From an uncultured Verrucomicrobiota bacterium (GTDB lineage: Bacteria; Verrucomicrobiota; Verrucomicrobiia; Limisphaerales; UBA9464): DNA of 64,000 nt. Positions 1-8,972 of this stretch are shown here, in pieces. Location: contig CAIVQB010000077.1 in NCBI GenBank assembly GCA_903907925.1, forward strand, positions 62,001 to 126,000, in the 5' to 3' direction. The translations under genes and the position numbers were made by a program. The number at the start of each line of letters is the position of its first letter. The stretch's first letter is position 1. The notes under the pieces were generated by a model, which saw only the letters and a list, made by a program, of their open reading frames with translations, was not told the origin of the DNA and searched no databases.

Positions 1-305
1 AAATGGGCCACCATGGTGGACAGGGATCCGTCAAAAACCCGCTCCAAAAAGGATGAACTTGCTGCGTTAACGCAATCTCGCTCGCGCACCAAGGCGCGAT
101 AGACGTAGGCGCGTCCGTCCAAGTCGTACCCCAGGGCACCCTTTTTCACCAAGCGGTTCAGAAGGGTCTTGGCCGTCACCGGATGCCAGGTCGGGTCGGC
201 CTTCGACAGTTCGTCAATGATTTCGGCGGCGGTGACCGGGTTGCGGGCCCAGACGACCCGCATGATTTCCCATTCCGTTTCAGAGATTCGAGGAAGATTG
301 GCCAT
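1..305 (-). CDS. BlaI/MecI/CopY family transcriptional regulator (partial, 3' end outside window)
   Basis: Minus-strand translation MANLPRISETEWEIMRVVWARNPVTAAEIIDELSKADPTWHPVTAKTLLNRLVKKGALGYDLDGRAYVYRALVRE matches the BlaI winged-helix pattern. Confidence 0.85.
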   Translation of the reverse strand, partial: MANLPRISETEWEIMRVVWARNPVTAAEIIDELSKADPTWHPVTAKTLLNRLVKKGALGYDLDGRAYVYRALVRERDCVNAASSSFLERVFDGSLSTMVAH

Positions 306-434
306 GGCAGGAGAAGAATGCGTTGCGCAGGTGACTGACTTACGTTTATGCACGTGAACGTTACCTGTCAACTCACAATCGTAAGAAGCCGGAAAGTCAG
401 TCCCCAAACGATCCGGTTGCCACTAGGAGCGCGT

Positions 435-1319
435 CTAAAGAAGCCCCTGATAGGCCAGCCAAAGCCCCCGGAAATAGCGCATGACCCGCACCGGGTCCGC
501 ACTCTCGGGAATCTCGGCCATGGTGTATCCATGGAACCCGGACGCCACCAGGCGGTTGAGCAGCGTTCGGAACGGATACTCCTCCAGGTAGAGGTCCCGC
601 ATGTGGACCGAAAAGATCTTCGCCCGGAGCCGCTCGAAATTGTTGTCGAACCCCGACCCTTCCAGATCGGTTTGGTTCGAGTTCCAACACACACCCACCG
701 CCGGATGATCGGCCACGTCCATGATGGTTCCGATGTGCGGCACCAGCGAGGTGCCCGGACCGTGCACCTCCAGACGGATTTGTTGTCCGTGATCGGCGGC
801 AAACCGCCCCAACTCGCGCAGCGACCGCCCGATCTGTTCCAGGGTTTTCTCGACCGGCACGTCCTTCGGCAATCCGTTCGGTCGAACCTTGACCCCGGTG
901 GCCCCGACATCCTGCGCAAGGAGGATGTAGTCCTGTGTCGCGACAATGTCGGCCCGCAGCTTGGATTGATCGGGTGTGTGGTAATCGAAGGCGCTGCCCA
1001 ACCCCATCAGTTGGACCGGGGAATCCGCAAACCGCCGCTTCACTTCCGCCCTTTCGTCCGCGCTCAAGGAAACCTCCACCCGATGCGCATGACTGGTCCG
1101 CAATTCCACCCCGTCAAACCGGGCCTCGGTGCAATTCTTGAGAATCGTCGCGATGTCCCAATCCTTCGCCAGGTTGTAGGTCACCAATCCGAGTTTCAGC
1201 GGGGATCGCCGGGCCGTCGGGGCCACCTCAGGCGCCGCCGTCGCGGATGGGGCAATGGAAACCGACCCGGCGACCAACAGGGGAACGGTCGCGATAAACT
1301 CCCGTCGGGTGGATTGCAT
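435..1319 (-). CDS. Sugar phosphate isomerase/epimerase (xylose isomerase-like TIM barrel) with N-terminal twin-Arg-like signal
   Basis: MQSTRREFIATVPLLVAGSVS signal; LKLGLVTYNLAKDWDIATILKNCTEARFDGVELRT and VGVCWNSNQTDL motifs; start chosen at internal Met. Confidence 0.8.
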   Translation of the reverse strand: MQSTRREFIATVPLLVAGSVSIAPSATAAPEVAPTARRSPLKLGLVTYNLAKDWDIATILKNCTEARFDGVELRTSHAHRVEVSLSADERAEVKRRFADSPVQLMGLGSAFDYHTPDQSKLRADIVATQDYILLAQDVGATGVKVRPNGLPKDVPVEKTLEQIGRSLRELGRFAADHGQQIRLEVHGPGTSLVPHIGTIMDVADHPAVGVCWNSNQTDLEGSGFDNNFERLRAKIFSVHMRDLYLEEYPFRTLLNRLVASGFHGYTMAEIPESADPVRVMRYFRGLWLAYQGLL

Positions 1320-1410
1320 TCCCTTCCCATGCGCCAACCCGGCCCGACTGGAAAGCAAAACCCTCCGCGAACCTCCGCGGGATTCCTCCATTCCGCCCTT
1401 CCGACCGAGC

Positions 1411-2817
1411 TTATCGGAACGGGATCAGCTTGTACGCCACCAGCGACAACAGCATCCCGGCGATGCCCACGATCGTCTCGCAGATTGTCCAGGTGCGCAG
1501 GGTCTGGCCGACGCTCAATCCGAGGCAATCCTTCACGATCCAGAACCCGGCGTCATTGAGATGGCTCAGGAAGAGCGATCCGCACCCGATGGCCACGATG
1601 ATCAACGCGACATGCGACGGGGTCAGCTCGGGATGTTGCAGCACCACCGGCACCAGCAGCGCGGAAGCCGTCGTGATCGCCACCGTCGCGGAACCGGTCG
1701 CCACGCGAATGAAGGACGACACCAGCCATCCGTAGAGCAACGGAGGCAGATGCGCCTCGGTCCCGGCGCGCCCGATCGAATCCGCCACCCCACTGTCCCG
1801 CAGCACCCGCGCGAATCCGCCGCCACCCCCAATGACCAGCAACGTCATGCCCACCGTGGCGATGCAGCTCTCCGTGAATTTCCAAACCTCCGCCGCAGTA
1901 TAGCCGCAATGGGTTCCCAGCGACCACGAAGCCACCAGCACTGCGATAAGCAATGCCATCGTGGGATTGCCGATGAAGGTGGCCGTTTCCCGCACCGGAT
2001 TTCCCTTGGGCAACACCAATTCAGCCAATGTTGCCATGAGCATCAACACCACCGGCAACAGGATGGAAAGCAGGGTCAGCCAGAATCCGGGGGGCTGGAA
2101 GCCCGACTGCGCCGAACGAATCCGGACCGGCATCGGCGGCGGATTCGCCACCACGCGCCGGATGGCAAACCGGGCGAACAACGGACCCGCAATGGCCGCC
2201 GTCGGAATGCCGATGGCGAAGCCCCAGAACAGGACCAACCCCATGTTCGCGTGAAGGGCTTCCACTGCCACCACCGGACCGGGATGCGGCGGCATCACGC
2301 CGTGCATCACCGACAAACAGGACAACAACGGCAGAAACAAGCGGAGAAACGGCTGCTTGGTTTCGTGGGTCAAGGTGAGGAGGATCGGCAGCAGGAGCAC
2401 CAACCCGACCGCAAACCAGGTGGTCAATCCCACCGCGAGGGCGAGCGCCATGATGCACCACTGGATACGTTTCGGGCCGAAGAACGCCGCGAATCGTCGC
2501 GCCAGAACTTCGGCTCCACCAGATTCGGCCAACAACCGGCCCACCATCGTTCCCAGGCCGATCACTGCCGCGATGCCGCCCAAGGTCGCCCCGACGCCGT
2601 CGGCAAACGACTTGGCCACCGCCAGCATGGTGTAACCCGATTCGTGGCCCGCCGCATCCTTCACCAGACGGCCCATCGCCACCGCGCCGGCTCCCACCAT
2701 CAACGACGCCAGCAACAGCGCGACGAAGGCGTTGAACTTGTAGCGGGTGATCAGCAGTACCAGCGCACCGATTGCGGCGAGCGCCAAAACGATGAGTTTC
2801 CAGTCGACGGAGGTCAT
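1411..2817 (-). CDS. GntP-family gluconate:H+ symporter-like permease
   Basis: Polytopic; MPPHPGPVVAVEALHANMGLVLFWGFAIGIPTA and HLNDAGFWIVKDCLGLSVGQTLRTWTICETIVGIAG are GntP hallmarks. Confidence 0.9.
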   Translation of the reverse strand: MTSVDWKLIVLALAAIGALVLLITRYKFNAFVALLLASLMVGAGAVAMGRLVKDAAGHESGYTMLAVAKSFADGVGATLGGIAAVIGLGTMVGRLLAESGGAEVLARRFAAFFGPKRIQWCIMALALAVGLTTWFAVGLVLLLPILLTLTHETKQPFLRLFLPLLSCLSVMHGVMPPHPGPVVAVEALHANMGLVLFWGFAIGIPTAAIAGPLFARFAIRRVVANPPPMPVRIRSAQSGFQPPGFWLTLLSILLPVVLMLMATLAELVLPKGNPVRETATFIGNPTMALLIAVLVASWSLGTHCGYTAAEVWKFTESCIATVGMTLLVIGGGGGFARVLRDSGVADSIGRAGTEAHLPPLLYGWLVSSFIRVATGSATVAITTASALLVPVVLQHPELTPSHVALIIVAIGCGSLFLSHLNDAGFWIVKDCLGLSVGQTLRTWTICETIVGIAGMLLSLVAYKLIPFR

Positions 2818-2987
2818 GGAGATCGGGAGCGAGCCTGACACGAACGTCGACCGGGTGGGAAGCTCCTCCGCGTGGAATGTCGAGGCACCTCCCTGAGCCG
2901 CGTGAACGCGGAACTCCCGGTGGGAAACTCCTCGTCGCGAGAGTCCGCTCACCTCAGGAGACACCCGACGCACGAGCCGCAGCCAGG

Positions 2988-4502
2988 TCACGTCGTCGGA
3001 GGCAAGCGCAGGGTCACATCAAGCGGGGTCCCCTCACCCAGCGCTTTCGATTCGGTGCCGCCACCCAACTTCAACAGCTTCTCGCCACCGGGCCGCACCC
3101 GGCTCTCAAAACTCCCGACCGCCTCGTTGTAGGATTTCACCGCCCGTTCGAGTCCGCCCCGGATATGAACGAAATGGCCGCTGAAGGTGACCACCCGTTC
3201 GTACAACTCGCGCGCCGCCGCCGCGATTTCACGGGCGTTCTGGGATTGCTCATACTGCTGCCAGCTCACAGAAACGCTGCGCAACAGGGCGATCAACGAC
3301 GCCGGCGTGGTCAGCAGAATCCGGCGCTCCGCCGCCCACATCAACAATTCGGAATCCCCCTCCAGCGCCGCGCTGAACAACGAGTCCGCCGGCAGGAACA
3401 GGACCACGTGATCCAACGCGTCGGGGAATTGACGCGGATAATCCCGGTCCGCCAGTGCCTTCACTGTGTCGCGCAGTTTCCGCGCGTGTTGCGCCAGCGC
3501 CTCCGCCCGACGCCCGGCATCGGCCTCGCCCAGCGCACTCAGGAAGTCGAGGTCCGGCACCTTGGAATCGACGATGATCATCCGCTCGCCCGGCAGCCGG
3601 ACGATCATGTCCGGCTTGCTCTCCCCTTCCCGAACCTGCTCGACGAAATCGCAATGCGCGCTGAGTCCGGCCGCCTCCACCACCCGGCGGAGGGTCTCTT
3701 CACCCCAACGTCCACGGGCCTGGTTGCTCGACAGCACCATCCGCAGCCGCTGGGTCTCGCTGGACAGGCTCTGGCTCTGGGTTGCGAGTTCCTGCAACTG
3801 CTGCTTCACCTTGCCCAGCGTGTCGACCTGTTGAGCTTCGGCCTGCTGCAAACGCTGTTGGTAGGCCTTCAACTGTTCCTCCAGCGGACGCACCAGCGCC
3901 GCCACACCTTCTTGGCGTTGGGTCAGATCGCCAGCGGCGGCCGTCTGGAACTTGGCGAAGGTCTCATTCGCCAGCCGTAGAAAATCAGGAGTGTTGGCGC
4001 TCAACGCCTCGGCCGCGAGTGCCTTGAACTGATCCCTCAAAGTAAGAAGCGCCCGATCGCTGGTGACCCGTAGTTCGACCAATGCGGCATCCTGCTTCTC
4101 GCGGAGTGCACGCTCGTTGTCGGCGTGAAACCGGCGCTGTTCCTCGAGCAGAACCCGGCCCATCTCCACCTCCTGGCGCGCCGCCGCCAATGCCGTTTCC
4201 GCCAATCCCACCCGCTCCCGCATCGCGGCCAAATCCTGACCGGAAGCCGCGGCCTCCGCGGTTCGGGCCAGCGACAGCGACTCAGCCGCCGCCCGACTCG
4301 CCTCCGCCCCGGCCGCCCGTGCCGCTGCCGCCGAGGCTTCCTCACGAGCCTTGGCGAGATCCGCATCGCGGGTCGCCAACTGGTTTCTCAGCTCGAATTC
4401 AACGCCGGCATCGGCCGGTGTCCGGCGTTGCCCGCGCAACACCCATCCCACCAGGAGCCCCAAAACCAGGCCGACCACTAACGCAACAATTCTCTCAACC
4501 AT
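2988..4502 (-). CDS. rmuC: DNA recombination protein RmuC
   Basis: N-terminal TM, coiled coil, RGRWGEETLRRVVEAAGL...CDFVEQ...KPDMIVRLPGERMIIVDSKVP RmuC core. Confidence 0.92.
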   Translation of the reverse strand: MVERIVALVVGLVLGLLVGWVLRGQRRTPADAGVEFELRNQLATRDADLAKAREEASAAAARAAGAEASRAAAESLSLARTAEAAASGQDLAAMRERVGLAETALAAARQEVEMGRVLLEEQRRFHADNERALREKQDAALVELRVTSDRALLTLRDQFKALAAEALSANTPDFLRLANETFAKFQTAAAGDLTQRQEGVAALVRPLEEQLKAYQQRLQQAEAQQVDTLGKVKQQLQELATQSQSLSSETQRLRMVLSSNQARGRWGEETLRRVVEAAGLSAHCDFVEQVREGESKPDMIVRLPGERMIIVDSKVPDLDFLSALGEADAGRRAEALAQHARKLRDTVKALADRDYPRQFPDALDHVVLFLPADSLFSAALEGDSELLMWAAERRILLTTPASLIALLRSVSVSWQQYEQSQNAREIAAAARELYERVVTFSGHFVHIRGGLERAVKSYNEAVGSFESRVRPGGEKLLKLGGGTESKALGEGTPLDVTLRLPPTT

Positions 4503-4593
4503 TGGCACCCCGCGAGAGACGCCACACACGGCCCCTCACGCAACGACAAAGTGCAGCGCAGCTCCTTGCACCTGAAGAGAGGACACCGATTGC

Positions 4594-4945
4594 ACGAATT
4601 GACACGGATTTAGAAAGAATGAAATCGAATGGATCGGCACTTCGGGAATCGTTGAGAATTCGTGAATCAATATCCCGATTTCCGCCGCTTCCGGTGGAGC
4701 AAATCTCGCGACAAGCCGAATCGACGTGACTCCCCGAACCGCGTAAACGCGGAACTCCGGTCGCAGTAGGGCGAACCTCCCGGTGAGCCGAGTGAACGGA
4801 CGAATTTAACCCCGCCCGGCGGCGTTCCATGCTCTGCCACGCACCCGGCTCGGCGGGAGTCTCGACCCTGTCGATCGCATTCGCCTCTTCAACTCTTCAC
4901 CATTTCAACCCTTCATCCCGTCCTCCCAATCCGTGTCTCTCCGCT
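4594..4945 (+). repeat. Composite intergenic repeat, copy 1 (modules A-B-C)
   Basis: Module B core CCGCGTAAACGCGGAACTCC...TAGGGCGAACCTCCCGGTGAGCCGAGTGAACGGACG; module C TTCAACTC TTCACCAT TTCAACCC TTCATCCC. Confidence 0.85.
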
Positions 4946-4970
4946 ACGAAATCCCCGTTCAAAGGATTGG

Positions 4971-5726
4971 TCACAGGAGCGGACCTTCGTCGGTCGGTTC
5001 ACCGAGGAGTTGTTCCAAGCGCCTGGGGAAGTTGTTCAGGAAATCACGGGTCACCGTGTAGTGTTCCGTGTCCTCAAATCGAACCTCCGCGACTCCGGAA
5101 TCGCCAAACTGCAGGATCCTCGCCCGCGGATAGGCGAGGAGGATGGGCGAGTGGGTCGCGATGATGAATTGGGAACCTTCGAGTACCAGTTGGTGGATCG
5201 CCGCCAGTGCAGCGAGTTGACGGTTCGGCGACAAAGCCGCTTCCGGCTCGTCCATGAGGTACAATCCATCGCCCCTGAACTTGTGGGTCAAAAGGGTCAT
5301 GAACGCCTCGCCATGTGAACGGGCATGCAACGACCGATTGTCGTAGCCGCCGAGGTACCCGACTTGGTCCATGTAGGTTGCGACGTTGAAGAAACTTTCG
5401 GCGCGCAGAAAATAGCCGTCGGCAGGCTTCTTGAAACTTCGGGCGAGGCGCAACGATTGATGCAGTGAGGAGACCGATTCGACGGTCTTCAGTTGAACGT
5501 TTTTGGTTCCACCTTCCGGACTGTAGCCCAGCGCGACGGCGATGGCCTCAAGCACTGTTGATTTTCCGACCCCGTTTTCGCCGACGAAGAAAGTCACGTC
5601 CGGATGAAACCTGAGGGTCCCCATTCCGCGAATGGAAGGGATGTTGAACGGGTAGACGTTCGGGTCACCCGCTGCATCCGAACGGACAGAAACCGCCTGC
5701 AGGTAGGGCTTGGCGTCGAGAGTCAT
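4971..5726 (-). CDS. Stand-alone AAA family ATPase (COG3910-like predicted ATPase)
   Basis: Walker A GENGVGKST, signature/Walker B LYLMDEPEAALSPNRQLAAL, FIIATHSPILLAYPRA. Confidence 0.85.
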   Translation of the reverse strand: MTLDAKPYLQAVSVRSDAAGDPNVYPFNIPSIRGMGTLRFHPDVTFFVGENGVGKSTVLEAIAVALGYSPEGGTKNVQLKTVESVSSLHQSLRLARSFKKPADGYFLRAESFFNVATYMDQVGYLGGYDNRSLHARSHGEAFMTLLTHKFRGDGLYLMDEPEAALSPNRQLAALAAIHQLVLEGSQFIIATHSPILLAYPRARILQFGDSGVAEVRFEDTEHYTVTRDFLNNFPRRLEQLLGEPTDEGPLL

Positions 5727-5804
5727 CGCCTCTTCAACTCATTTCCCTTCATCCCGTCCTCCCAATCCGTGTCAATTGGTGCAATCCGTGTCTCCCACCG
5801 GGCA

Positions 5805-7196
5805 TCAAGGCTTGAACACAATCCGACTCACCACGTCGTTGGTGGTGGCCTGAAACCAGCCACCGTATTCGACGAGGTACAAAGCACCGTCCGGTCCGCG
5901 ACGAAGCGAGATGGGGCCGCCGGGCAGGCCCTGGGCAAACGGTTCAGTGGCCCCGGGCTGCAGGGTCTTCGCGTCGACCGGCGCGAACCGGACTGTCTTG
6001 CGGTTGTAGTCGGAATAAAACAGGCCGCCCCGGTAGCGTTCCGGAAACGCGGCACCCGACTTCGGGGCGCGATAGATCAGGGCTCCGGTGCAGGAACCGC
6101 CACCGTTCCGCTTGTACATCAGCCAGGGTGCCGTGAATCCGTCGACGTGATTGGTCCGCGTCAACGTCGCGAGGCCATCTGCGAAAACCCGCGGCCATCC
6201 GAAGTTCGCGCCGGGCGTGATGCGGTTAATCTCCTCGTGATCGTCCAGTTCGTCGCCGCCGTTTTCTGCGAGAAGAAGAAGCCCGGACACCGAATCCCAG
6301 TTCAGCAACCACGGCTGACGATGCCCGCGGGTGAACACTTCGCCACGCGCTCCGGGCGTCTTGGTGTGGGGATTCCCGGGCGGAACCGTTCCGTCCAGAT
6401 TCAAGCGGAGCACCTTGCCCCGCAGATCGCCGATCGACTGCGCCTGATTCGCCGGATCATCACAGTATTCCTTGAGCTTCCAGATGACGTTGTTGTCCCC
6501 AGTCGTCACGTAGAGCAGGCGCTCTTTCGGGTGCATCAGGAGACCGCCACCGACGTGTTGCGCGCCTTCATCCCCGTCGAATTCAATCAGCGTCTTGTCA
6601 CTGCCGGCCACGAGCATCGCGGCGGCACCGGTCCCACGGATCTCCCAGCGACTGACCCGGCTCCGATACTTTCCCGCCGGACGTTCGAGGGCGTGCGAGA
6701 AGAGAAACAGCGTGTTGTTTTTGGGGAAGTCCGGATGAAACGCGATGCCATGAAGACCGCGGTCGCCGTTGGTATCGGTCGGAATGGTCCCGACCAGATG
6801 CCGTTGCAGCGTGGTCAGGTCCACGCGCCAGATCTGTCCGGCGCGGCCGGTGATCCAAACGGCGTTGTCGGGGGCGAACGCGAGGTCCATCGGCTCGCGA
6901 ACCTCCGGGCCGGCCACCGCCTCGCGGACAAATCCCACCGGCAGTTTCACCTCCGCCCGCGCCGAAACGATGGAACCAGCGACGACGACGAAAAGGATCC
7001 GCAGCGCGACGGGCAGACTGGATTTCACGCGGTGGCAAATCGAAGGCGGGATGAACGGCACACGCCAAGGGTGGTCGGACCAGCGTCGAAGGCAAGTTTG
7101 GACCCCGCCGATCCTCCGATGTGCCGCCACAAAAAGATGGCGACACCAAAGCGCCATGAACGCGGTCGCGAGGCAATGCGGCCCTGCGTTCAGCAC
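5805..7196 (-). CDS. PQQ-dependent sugar dehydrogenase (GSDH/sorbosone dehydrogenase-like beta-propeller)
   Basis: FAPDNAVWITGRAGQIWRVD, GLHGIAFHPDFPKNNTLFLF, RGHRQPWLLNWD, GPDGALYLVEYGGW; exact start uncertain. Confidence 0.82.
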   Translation of the reverse strand: MLNAGPHCLATAFMALWCRHLFVAAHRRIGGVQTCLRRWSDHPWRVPFIPPSICHRVKSSLPVALRILFVVVAGSIVSARAEVKLPVGFVREAVAGPEVREPMDLAFAPDNAVWITGRAGQIWRVDLTTLQRHLVGTIPTDTNGDRGLHGIAFHPDFPKNNTLFLFSHALERPAGKYRSRVSRWEIRGTGAAAMLVAGSDKTLIEFDGDEGAQHVGGGLLMHPKERLLYVTTGDNNVIWKLKEYCDDPANQAQSIGDLRGKVLRLNLDGTVPPGNPHTKTPGARGEVFTRGHRQPWLLNWDSVSGLLLLAENGGDELDDHEEINRITPGANFGWPRVFADGLATLTRTNHVDGFTAPWLMYKRNGGGSCTGALIYRAPKSGAAFPERYRGGLFYSDYNRKTVRFAPVDAKTLQPGATEPFAQGLPGGPISLRRGPDGALYLVEYGGWFQATTNDVVSRIVFKP

Positions 7197-7276
7197 CTTT
7201 TTAAAACCTACTCGACCGACCGGGTTTGGAAAACGAGCCGGTCAAAACCAACACCGGCCCAAAACCGCAAACGCGG

Positions 7277-7372
7277 TCAGGTTCCCCGACGCGACGCCGG
7301 AGGTGCCGGCTTGGGCACGACCTTCTTGGGCTTCTTCACTTCTTTTTTGTGACTGTTGCTTCCTTTGGCCAT
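7277..7372 (-). CDS. Lys-rich small ORF, 31 aa (MAKGSNSHKKEVKKPKKVVPKPAPPASRRGT)
   Basis: ATG..TGA on minus strand, not in the provided track because it is <60 aa; biased basic composition unlike neighbouring spurious frames. Confidence 0.55.
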   Translation of the reverse strand: MAKGSNSHKKEVKKPKKVVPKPAPPASRRGT

Positions 7373-7583
7373 AAAGAATTCCTGTGTGTTGCTGACCCCG
7401 AGTAACGCGGCTTTGCCGCCACATTACAACCGAAGAGAACGTCTATTTGAACGTGGAAGCCGTTTCCACACGAGTTCCCATCCCCGCCATCTCGGCCTCG
7501 ACGAGATCCATCGATTCAAACGGATTTCAGGGGAATCTTTCCGCCCGTCGAACCAAACCAGATCCAACGCGGAGTTCCACGCA

Positions 7584-7672
7584 TGGAGGAGAGGGGGGGA
7601 TTCGAACCCCCGATAGTGTTTAGCTATTCACGCTTTCCAGGCGTGCGCCTTAAGCCACTCAGCCACCTCTCC
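7584..7672 (-). tRNA. tRNA-Ser (anticodon GGA), CCA encoded
   Basis: GGAGAGG..CCTCTCC acceptor stem, CACGC-CTGGAAA-GCGTG anticodon arm, long variable arm (ATAG..CTAT), GGGGG-TTCGAAT-CCCCC T-arm, CCA at 3' end. Confidence 0.96.
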
Positions 7673-7800
7673 ACCGCGAGACGACAAGGTGCGAAAGCAG
7701 CAGTCCGCGTGCAACAAGTTTTCGGTCGCCTCATTTCGCCGGCACTCGCGAGTGCGCCGGTTGCAACTCCGAATCGACCCTCCGAAACTTCACCACGGCT

Positions 7801-8271
7801 CTACAAAAACGCCGGAAGATTCCGTAGCACGCCGAAACCGAAGACGGTCCCCAGCAGGCAGGCGATGACGTAGCGGTTGTTGAGTGGATTCGGCCACCAA
7901 CGGCCTGTCCAGACGCCCCGAACCTGGCGAATCGCAAAAGCTCCACACAACGGCAACGCCAGCACCGCCAACGGATTGAACCGCCACGCTGCCCGAAATT
8001 CCCCGTTCAACAAGGCATGCAGGGCCCGCGTGGAACCGCAACCGGGACACAGCAGTCCGGTGGTTTCGTGCAGCCAACAGCGCGGAAAAAAGAACTGGCC
8101 GCGGGGTTCAATCCGCCAGATCAGCGCTCCGACGGCGACGGCAGCAACCCCACCCACCATCAGCCACCGGCGCCCGAAGCTCCGGTCGACGCCCACCGCG
8201 CCCGGCGCATCCGGTAGAAACGGGGGAATGGCAGAAGGATCGACCTCCAACATGAAAACGGAAGGCGGCAT
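7801..8271 (-). CDS. DUF2752 domain-containing membrane protein
   Basis: TTGLLCPGCGSTRALHALLNGEFRAAWRFNPLAVLALP is the DUF2752 signature. Confidence 0.85.
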   Translation of the reverse strand: MPPSVFMLEVDPSAIPPFLPDAPGAVGVDRSFGRRWLMVGGVAAVAVGALIWRIEPRGQFFFPRCWLHETTGLLCPGCGSTRALHALLNGEFRAAWRFNPLAVLALPLCGAFAIRQVRGVWTGRWWPNPLNNRYVIACLLGTVFGFGVLRNLPAFL

Positions 8272-8294
8272 GGTTCAAAGGTCAAACCAGATCC

Positions 8295-8966
8295 TCAGCG
8301 GAAGGCCCCTTTGATCTCCGGTTTGTTCAACAAGATGATCGCCCATATTCCGATGCCAATCCCGATGCAGCAGCAGCAACTGCCGCAGGGCAGCATCACC
8401 AGGATTGCAGCGGTGAGGGCCAGTCCCCACGACTGGAGTTTCATCATCTTCAACGCGCCGAACAGCATCACGGCGTTGCTCACCAGACCAATCGCCATTC
8501 CGAAACCGTCCTTGAGAGTGAATCCCTCGTCACGCGTATTCTCCATCTGCTTGAGCGCGTCCGGTGGCAGTTGAGCGCCGGATTGCTCGATGATCCGGAT
8601 GAACCCATCCATCATCGGTTTCTTGGTGAACGGACTGCCGATTCCCAGCAGCATGCCGAGGACGGCGAAGACTATCAGAACGATGGCGGGAGCCTTGAGT
8701 TGCGCCGCCGCTGCAATCGGATCGGCAACCGCCGCTGTGGACGCGCCCGGGGGAACCGAAGACTGGAACTGACCGGATCCGGGCACGGCGGCCGCCGGGA
8801 AGGCATCGGCAAACTCCGGGAACTCACCCAGCGTCTTCCAGCCCGGGTTGTCCACCGACTCGGCCAGCGAGGCGCGATTGAGGCGGTTCTCGCGGATCCA
8901 CTGCCGGATCTGTTCCGCGGTGATGGGACCGTATTCTTTTTGATCGGCTCCTTTGATTTTATACAT
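8295..8966 (-). CDS. GYF_2/DUF4339 domain membrane protein
   Basis: MYKIKGADQKEYGPITAEQIRQWIRENRLNRASLA (GYF_2/DUF4339) followed by TM helices. Confidence 0.82.
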   Translation of the reverse strand: MYKIKGADQKEYGPITAEQIRQWIRENRLNRASLAESVDNPGWKTLGEFPEFADAFPAAAVPGSGQFQSSVPPGASTAAVADPIAAAAQLKAPAIVLIVFAVLGMLLGIGSPFTKKPMMDGFIRIIEQSGAQLPPDALKQMENTRDEGFTLKDGFGMAIGLVSNAVMLFGALKMMKLQSWGLALTAAILVMLPCGSCCCCIGIGIGIWAIILLNKPEIKGAFR

Positions 8967-8972
8967 GGCGGG

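Noticed and set aside
1255-2838. 527-aa plus-strand ORF
   Set aside because: Antisense to the GntP permease; His/Gln/Arg-rich shadow frame.
5604-7352. 582-aa plus-strand ORF
   Set aside because: Antisense to the PQQ sugar dehydrogenase, no coding signature.
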